From Weissella confusa (GTDB lineage Bacteria; Bacillota; Bacilli; Lactobacillales; Lactobacillaceae): a DNA stretch of 64,000 bases. The stretch's first letter is position 1. The number at the start of each line of letters is the position of its first letter. Of this stretch, positions 1-9,100 are shown piece by piece. The notes beneath the pieces are model-generated. The model did not search any database, had not been told where the DNA came from, and saw only the letters and a program-made list of their open reading frames with translations. Both the position numbers and the translations under genes were made by a program. Location of the stretch: NCBI GenBank assembly GCA_001436895.1, contig JQAY01000003.1, positions 62,001 to 126,000 on the forward strand, written 5' to 3'.

Positions 1-3000
1 GGTGGCATCCGCAATCTGAGCTGCCGTTGATGTTGGGTTAGCCAACAAATTCTTCAACTCACGCACTGCATCAGCCACCGGCTTTTCATTTGAAAGCGGC
101 GCCGTTTGTGCTAACGCATCAGTAGCGTCTTGACGGGCAGTGTCTTGCTTTGCAGCCGCCGCATCACGCGCATCAGCCAATGTTTGGATAGCATCCAAAA
201 TATCTTGTGATAAGGCATCTGCCGTATCGGTTGCTGCCGTTGACATCACTAATTGCAACTCTTGCAATGCTGACTTCACCGCTGGTTCGTTCACTTGATC
301 AGAGCCCTGGGCATCAGCAATCGCTTGTGTTCCGGCTGCATTCGCAGCATCACGGTCACCCTTATCAGCTGTCGCCGCCGTATTAAGCGCTGCGGTAGCT
401 GTTGCAATTTCCGATGCTGTTGCATCAGGATTTGCGAGCACTGCATTTAATGCATTAATCGTCTGTGCAGTGGCCAACTCGTGTGAAACCGGACTAGCTT
501 GCGCAATTGCAGATGCTGCATCCTTGCGAGCTTGCTCTTGAGCAGCTTGAGCCGTTGCCAAGGCATTATCAAGCGCCTTACGAGCAGCATCGATATCGGC
601 TGTTAGCGTATCCGGTGAATCATTAGCTGCATCTGACATCACTTGGTTCAAATGATCAATTGCTTCCTGCACAGCCGGCTCTTCACTTTGTTCACTGTTC
701 ATCGCCTTGGTGATTGTATTTTGCGCATCCGTTTCAGCAGATGAACGGTCAGCCTTCGCATCCGCCGTCTCATTCAACAACTTTTGCGTCGCGTCCGTAA
801 TCTCCTGAGCTGTTGCGGTGTCGTTTGCTAACACCTTTTCAAGCGCAGCCTTCGCTGTTTCAACACCTGGTTCATTGGATACTGGTTGCAAATCATTAAG
901 CGCTTCGTTTGCCTTATCTTTGGCCGCCTCTTGAGCCGTTGCTGCCTGATTAACGGCTGTTTTCAATTCTGCCAACTTCTCGGCGATATCGGCCGTCAAC
1001 GCAGCCGATGAATCGGTCGCTGCTTCTGCCTGCATTTCTTGCAATGCATTCAAAGCACTCACAACCGTTGGTTCACTAGCTTGTGCCGAATTTTGCACAT
1101 CCGTGATATAGCTGTCAGCTTCGGTGTTAATCGCATCACGCTTATCCTTCTCAGCCGCCGTTGCCTCAGTCAAAGCCTTGGTTGCATTCTGAATGTCTTG
1201 GGTTGAAGCCGCCGGATCAGCCAACAACTTATCTAACGCCTTGCGCGCCGTGGAAACAGTATCTTCATATGATACCGGCTCAGTCTCAGCAATCGCTGCC
1301 TTAGCCGCATCACGTGCCGTTTCTTGGTTACCCGCCGCTGTTTCTTGCGCAGTCGCCAAATCAGCAATCGCTTGGTCGATATCGGCCGTCAAGGCATCGG
1401 CATCATCAGTTGCCGCCTTAGTCTGCAAATCTTGCAAATTCTTAATCGCATCAATGACACCTGGTTCAGTCGCTTGGTTTCCCGTTTGCGCAGCTGTCAC
1501 AGCATCATTGGCCTTTGTGTTCATGGCATCACGGTCGGCCTTATCAGTCTTAGACGCAGCCGTTACTGCTTGCGTTGCCTCCTGAATTTCAGCGGTCGTT
1601 GCATTCTCATTTGCCAAAACAGTTTGCAAATTGTCCAAAGCTGCCTTTGTTGCCGCTTCATTTGATACCGGCGATGCAGCTGTAATCGCATCTTGGGCAG
1701 CATCACGTGCGTCATCCTGATCAGATGCCGCCTGACTGATAGCATCCTGCAAATTCTTAATCGCATCACGAATATCAGCCGTCAACGCGTCTTCCGTGTT
1801 GGTCTTCGCCTGGTCAACTAGGTCTTGCAGCGCCTTTTCGGCTGCTTGAACAGTTGGCTCTTCAGATTGATTTGAACTCTGTGCCTGTGAAATGGCGGTC
1901 GCTGCATCATCGTTAGCTGATGTACGCTGCGTGGTTGCAGTGTTAACAGCCGACGTCAATGCTGCGGTTGCGTCATTAATTTGATCAGCCGTTGCTGTTT
2001 CATTAGCCAACAAATCATTCAGGGCGTCAATCTTCTCTTGCACATTTGGCTCGTAAGTCACTGGCGCCGTCTTGGTCAACGCTTCATCAGCCGCTGTACG
2101 TGCCGCATCTTGCGCACCACCAGCCGCTGCCACCGCATCAGCCAAATCTTGCGTCGCTTGTTCAATATCAGCCGTCAAAGCATCAGCATCCCCAGTGGCT
2201 GCCTTATCCAACAAATCTTGCAACTTATTCTTCGCATCAATTACCGACGCATCGTTCACTTGATTTGAATTATTCGTCGTTGTAATTTGATCTTCAGCTG
2301 CCTTGGTGGCGTCATCACGCGCAGTTTTTGCATCAGCGACTGCCTCGTTATAAGCGTTTGTCGCATCAACAATTTCTTGTGGTGTGCTTTCTGCATTATC
2401 CAAAACATCTTGCAAATTATCCTTGGCACGACTAACGGTTGATTCATTTTGAACCGGAGACGCATCTTGATCTAGTGCGGTTTGGGCTGCATCCTTCACG
2501 GCATCAACGACCTTTTGAACTGCTTGTTCAATATCAGCCGTTGTTGCGTCGTCATTTGCGGCCGCATCCTGCACAGCCGTTAAATCAGCCACGGCTTGTT
2601 TAACCGCATCGTCTTGACTATCAGTCACTTGTGTCTTGGTATCATCGGCTGTCGTATTCGCATCCGCACGGTCAGACTTGGCTTGTGCAACGGCGTCTTC
2701 AAGAGCTTGCTTGGCTGCATCCACCTCGGCCGTTGTTGCGTCGGGATTATCCAACACATCATCCAAATCAGATTGCGCTTGCATAACAGCCTCTTCTTGT
2801 GAAACCGGTGCCGTATCAACGGAACCAGCTTCCGCACGGGCGACTGCATTTTCAAGGGCAGCCGTGGCATCAGTAATCGCTTGGGTTGTGCCAGTATCAG
2901 CATCGGCATTATCAATAGCATCTTGCAAAGCTTGTTGTGCCTCAACAACACCTGGATCATCAGCTACGGCTTGGGTTTCATCTGACGTTGATGCCGCCTG

Positions 3001-3175
3001 GGCAGCATCCTTCGCCTCATCACGTTGCGTTTGCGCATCCTGGATAGCCTGTTCAAGCGCTTCCTTAGCTGTTGCAACGTCTGCATCACTCGCATTCGGA
3101 TCACTCACCAAATCATCCAAGTTCTTCTGTGCCGTTTGAACATCAGCTTCTTGTGAGACTGGCGCCGTATCAACC
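1..3175 (-). repeat. about 131-residue helical repeats (nine starts in window)
   Basis: Units start with a PVSxE-like motif whose codons lie near 3160, 2805, 2460, 2055, 1663, 1273, 885, 490 and 95. Spacing is about 345-405 bp, settling at 388-395 bp in the leftmost six. Each unit has two similar halves of about 65 residues. The first contains LLANxxAT and RDxAN; the second contains EPxV, ATDxxDALTADI and ARDAA. The pattern predicts three-helix bundles resembling FIVAR or Ebh-type stalk modules. The family assignment is tentative. Confidence 0.8.
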
Positions 3176-6100
3176 ACCGTCAACATCACTGTCTTAGTGG
3201 TGGTATTACCCGTTGCATCCTTAACCGTAATCGTCACTTCACGAGCCTTGCCGTCAGCTTTCACATCGTTCATCACACTGTCGTAATCGGTTGAAACCGT
3301 TGAGTCACCGTATTGTTGGTTATCCGTTGTCGCATAACCAACTGCTGACAAGAAGGCCGCTTCATCAGCTGGCAAACCATCCTTTGAGGAAACCAGTTCT
3401 GTCTTAGTCGTCGTCACAGTTGGCGCTTGCGTATCACGGTAAACGAAGGTGACATCCTGAGCAACCGATGTATCGTCATCATAATTAGTTGCCGTATCCG
3501 TCGTGTCAGATGTAATGGTATAGCCATCGATAACCTTGTCGGCTGCCAACGATGCGTCATCATAATCAACCGCTTCGTTGGTCTTACCTTCTAGCGCGTG
3601 TCCGTTCTTGCCAGTATCAGACGTCAATATACGTCCAACTTCATCCTTAAAAGTCACATTGACTGTTTGATCCAACGGACCGTACGTCACCACTGATTCT
3701 TGACTCACCGTGCCATCGGTTGCCGCCCGGAGCATTGCCCGAGTCGCTGGCGCTTCTTCAGTAATCGTGTCATACGTAATTGTGTAGGTTGCTGATAGAT
3801 TATCAGCCGCAATTTCCCACGTTACGCCATCAACTTGAGTGATATCCACGATTTCATAACCAGTTGGCGCCGTAATCGTGCCAGTAACTTGTTGATCAGT
3901 TTTACCATTCAACGTTGGATCAGATTGTGGGTACGCTGGCCCATTCGTCGTTCCATCGGCGTACTGTTGCAAAATTTTAACCGTTTGATTCTGAGCCGTG
4001 TATGTGACTTCAAAGGTTTGGGTCTCAACATCGCTACCTGATCCATTGTTACTATCATCGAAAGTTGCATTGGCGGCCAACGCTTCAGCCATTGTGTCGT
4101 AAATCGTCCCATCTGGTCCCTTGACTGAGTACGTATAACCATCCTTAGCTAATTCCGCATCCGTATAGCCAGTCGGTGCGGTAATCGCCTCGCCGGTTTT
4201 ACCTTCAATCGTGTTCAGCTTGGCCGAAACGGTCTTCGCCCACGATGGTACGACCACCTTAAACTCGGCTAATTGGGTTGCTTGGGTCAAGGTAATAGCG
4301 GTATTTTGGACGGCACTATCGGTACCAGCTTCATCCAAATCCTTTGAATTATCGTAAGTACCGGTCAACGTTACCGTCGTGCCGTCCGCACTAATTGACG
4401 CCGTCACGCCCGAAGCAGGTGTCACACCATCACTGGCAATGTAATATCCTGCCGGTGCTGTATAGGTGTAACTGTAAGAATCGGCCGTCCGGTCATTTTG
4501 GGTATCAACCACACTGCTTGAGCCCGTTGGCATTACCTCAGTCACCGTTGCAGTTTGATTGTTTGGTGCCAAGACGACCAGCAAGTTTTGTGGCGTAGTA
4601 TCAGATGTCTCATTACCGTTGTTAGTGTCATCCAAAATAACTGAGTACGTTGCCTCTTGATGGGTTTCATCTGTGTAAACCACTGAATATTGATCACCCG
4701 TCACTGAGACAATGTAGTAACCGTCTGGCGCTGTAATCGTGCCGGACTTTGTATCACCTGTCACCCCGGCGATTGGGACGGCATCTGGCACTGTTGGCGA
4801 ACCAACTGCGTTTGAATATGAGTAACTAATCTCACCAGATTGACTTGCCTCAGCCATCAATACATTAAAGGTTTGTGCCGAGCTATCCGTCGCACTTAAA
4901 TTGGTCGTATTGTCATAGTTAAACGTCAACGTCGCCGTGCGACCATCTGCGGCCACACTGACGCCACTTGGTTGACCTGAAGCAACGAAGTAATACCCAT
5001 CAGCCGCTGTGTAAGTTGACGTGTAAGCGCCACTCGTAACACCCGCGGTTACAATTGATGGCATCGGCTTATCACCGTCAGCCGTCGCAAAGTTCACATT
5101 AGCTGATTGGTAATCGGCCTTGTAGCTGACTTCAAAGGCTTGGGCACTTGAATCAGTTGACCCACTACCGTTAATTGTACTGTCGTAACTTGAAACGGCC
5201 GAAACCGCCGCTGACAACGTATTGTACGTATCGCGCGTGCCGTCCGCATTCACGACTGTCACGGTGTACGTGTACCCTGAAAGCGCCAGACTTGCATCCG
5301 TCATTGCAAAACTCAGCTGACCATCAGTCACACCACTAGCCGTTTCAACGGCCACTCCTGCTGAAATTGGCGATTCACTCGTCACCGTCAATGTACTCTC
5401 TTGATATGATGCGACGGGGTTCAAGATAAACTTCTTGATACCAGTATTTACCGCATCAAAGAAATCATTTGTAGCCACCGCATCTGCCAACGTTGCGTAG
5501 TGCACTGGATTACCATCCGCATCAACAACCATCGTGCCATCCGCATTTTGAACAGTTACTGTGTAGGTATAACCATGCGTCATCTCCATGTTAGCCAAGT
5601 CGGCATCAGTCAACGTTAGTCCCAAAGTCGCGCCAGTATCACCAGTGACCTTAGCCAACACCTGACCTGAGTAAATATCGCTGGTTTCACCAACAACCAC
5701 TTCAGCCGTTTGTGTAATTGCTGCATACACCACCGTAAAGGTCTGCGGCGTGGCATCCGAAGTCCCAGCATTCGTTGTATTGTCATACAAGCCTTGTGAT
5801 CCTGCGACAGCCGCTGACAACGTGTCAAAGACAGTGCCATTTGGTGTCTGGATCGTGTACGTATAACCACTCAATGCCAATGCTGAATCTGTCGTGGCGA
5901 ATGACACACGGCCACTCGTCACACCGGCAGCTGAATCAAGTGTCACGCCACTGCTAATTTGCGTGTCGCCACCAATCACCAAGTTGGCTGATTGATAGTT
6001 AGCCACATAAGAGACCGTAAACACCTGCGGATCGGCATCAGAATCCGTCGTATTCGTGTTGTTGTACAAACTATTTGCCGCCAGAGCCGCCGACAACGTA

Positions 6101-9100
6101 CTGTATGTCGTCCCACTGTCAGAACCCATGTAGACCACATAGCTGTAGCCACTGCGACTCAAGGAACTGTCGTTGTGTGTGAAGCTAATCTTCTCACTCG
6201 TGACACCAGCTGCACTTTCGATGGCCATGCCTGCACTAATTGGTGAATCCGCTGCCCCAACAATCGTCGCAGCTTGACTCATTGCCGTGTAACTAACCAA
6301 GAACATTTGTGTCTCAGCATCCGAATCACCGGCATTGCTCGTGTTATCAAACGTCGTATTGTCACTTTGTGCTTCAGCTAGCGTGTCATACCACTCACTG
6401 TTTGGTCCTTGAACCTGGTAGGTGTAACCTGACACAACTAACGCTGCATCTGACCCATCAAACGGGATGTTCGTAGCAGTCTTACCGGACAATGAGCCAA
6501 TCACAGAGCCGGCGTTGATTGGTGAATCATCCGTCACGGCCAATGATGCCCATTGGGTGTCGGCCGTGTAAGTCACCGTGAAGTTTTGTGCGCTCGCATC
6601 AGTTGTGCCTGTGTTAGTCGTGTTGTCATACAAGCTATTTGCGGCAATCGCCGTTGCCAAATCACTGTAAACCGAACCATCTGGTCCCGTCACCGTGTAG
6701 TGGTAACCTTGCACGTACAAATCACTGTCAGCCGTATCCGCAAACGCAATTGCTTCACTAGTGGCACCGGCCGCTGACGTCACGGTTTGCCCAGCGCTAA
6801 TTGGTGAGGTTGTGTCAACAACGATATTTGCTGTTTGTGAATCCGCTGTGTAAATCACCACAAATTGTTGCGCGCGACTATCTGAAGTTGCTGACCCATT
6901 CGGAGTATTGTCAAAGTGGCTTTCAGCTGCGAGGGCTGAACTTAGGGTTGCGTATGAACTCGTCGCATACTTACCCCAAACCACATAGTGATAACCTGAC
7001 AGCGCCAAATCGGCGTCAGTGATACTGAACGAAAGTGAACCCGATGTGACCCCGGAAGTCGTCGCAAAGACTGAATCTGAGGCGTATGGTCCTGACTCGC
7101 CAAGTACAACTTCAGCTGTCTGATAATCAGCCTTATATGACACCAAGAAGCTTTGAATAGCCGTGTCACTTGATCCAGAAACTGGATTATTCGTGTTATC
7201 AAATAACGAATTAGCTGCCACAGCGGCGCTCAAATTACTGTAAACACTACCATCCGGTCCGGTTACCGTGTACGTGTACCCACGCTTGGCCAGGCCTGAA
7301 TCTGTCATCGTGAACGCCAAACTACCTGACGTAACACCTGAAGCTGAATCAGCAATCGAGCCTGACGCCACTGGCGAATTGCTCGTCACAGCCAAAATAG
7401 CGGTTTGTGAGTCCGCCTTGTAACTCACGGTAAAGACATCTGGATTAGCATCGCTTGTGCCTGATGTTGTGTTATTGCTGTTGTACTTATTGTGAGCCGC
7501 CAACGCTGATGACAACGTTGTGTACGCCGTTGCATCACTGCCGTACTTGACCGTGTAGGTGCACCCCGACTTAGCCAATTGTGAATCCAACGTCGCATAA
7601 GACACATTTGATGCAAACGAAATCGCTGACCCAGTCGATCCAGCGGCTGAAAGCACCGTTGAACCTGCACTGATTGGTGAGTCACTCGTCACGGCGACTG
7701 TCGCGGCCTGACTCATCGGTGCATATGAAACGTAGAAGAACTGTGCCTTCGTATCCGTTGTACCAGTGTTGTCAGTGTTGTCAAAGATTGCATTTGCAGA
7801 TAGAGCCTCTGACAGCGTCGCGTACCACGTGATATTTGACGTATCATAGCCAACTCCGACGCGATATGTGTATCCAGATACTGGCAACGTCGTATCGTTC
7901 ACCTTGAAAGACATCGCACCACTCGTGACACCAGTAATGGCATCCAGTGAAGCACCGCCACTAATTGGTGAGCCTTCTTGGACCGTAATTTGGGCTGATT
8001 GCACATTCGCCTTATAAAGCACGCGGAAGGATTGGGCTGATGAATCAGTCGTAGCGGATCCGTTTGTCGTGTTGTCATACAAGGCATTAGAGGCCAAAGC
8101 AGCCGTCAAATTAGCATAAGAACTACCAGTTGGTCCGATAATCGTGTAGGTGTACCCTGTTTTTGCCAGTTGCGCGTCCGTTACGTTAAACGATATGCTG
8201 CCACTTGTTACACCACTTGCTGATGTAATTGCTGAGTTTGCAGCGGTTGGGGATGCACTATCCACCGCCAATGTGGCTTCTTGGTGGTTTGCACGATAAA
8301 CGTAGGTAACCGTTGAAACTTTGTCAGCATCGTATATGCCGTCTGTATCCGAAATAGCAGTATCCGGTCCGATTAGGGTGTAACCGGGGATGACCATCGA
8401 GCGATCATCGATTGTCGCTCCGACCACGCCTGATGAGCTGACTGGTTCGATAAGTTTTGTCCCATTTTCATCAACATAGTGATACGTCACGGTTGCTGAG
8501 TCTGGTGAATAAACAACCTCAAACAATTGACGTTGTGCATCAACCGTTGCCGCCGTTGCGTTTGACGTATTGTCATACTTTTGCGCAGCCAATGCTGAAG
8601 CCAACGTCGTATATGAAGCCAGCACGCTTCCCAGAATTGATCCCGCTGAATCTATTGTTTTAACCACAACTGAATACGTGTAACCACTGCGGGCCAACTG
8701 TGAATCAGTTGTACTAAATGAGATGGCACTGCTTGCTGGCCCATTCGCTGATTCACTGACCGCTGAATAACTCAAGACCGAATGGCTCGACGTATCAGTT
8801 GGTGTTGTCTGCAAAACAGCATATTGGTTCGTCTTATAGTTGACCGTGAATACCTGACCACTAGCATCTGACGTGCCAGCGTTTGATGTGTTGTCATAAT
8901 TGCTGTGCGCGACCAATGCAGCTGACAAGGTCGCATATGAAACACTATCACCCGGATAAGTAACCGTATACGTATAACCAACGCGTGCCAAGTCACCATC
9001 TGACATCGCAAAACTAATCTTATTGTTCGTCGTACCAGCTGCCGATGCCAAAACAGCTCCAGAACCAATTGGTCCATCAGTGGCATATCGGATTTGCGCC

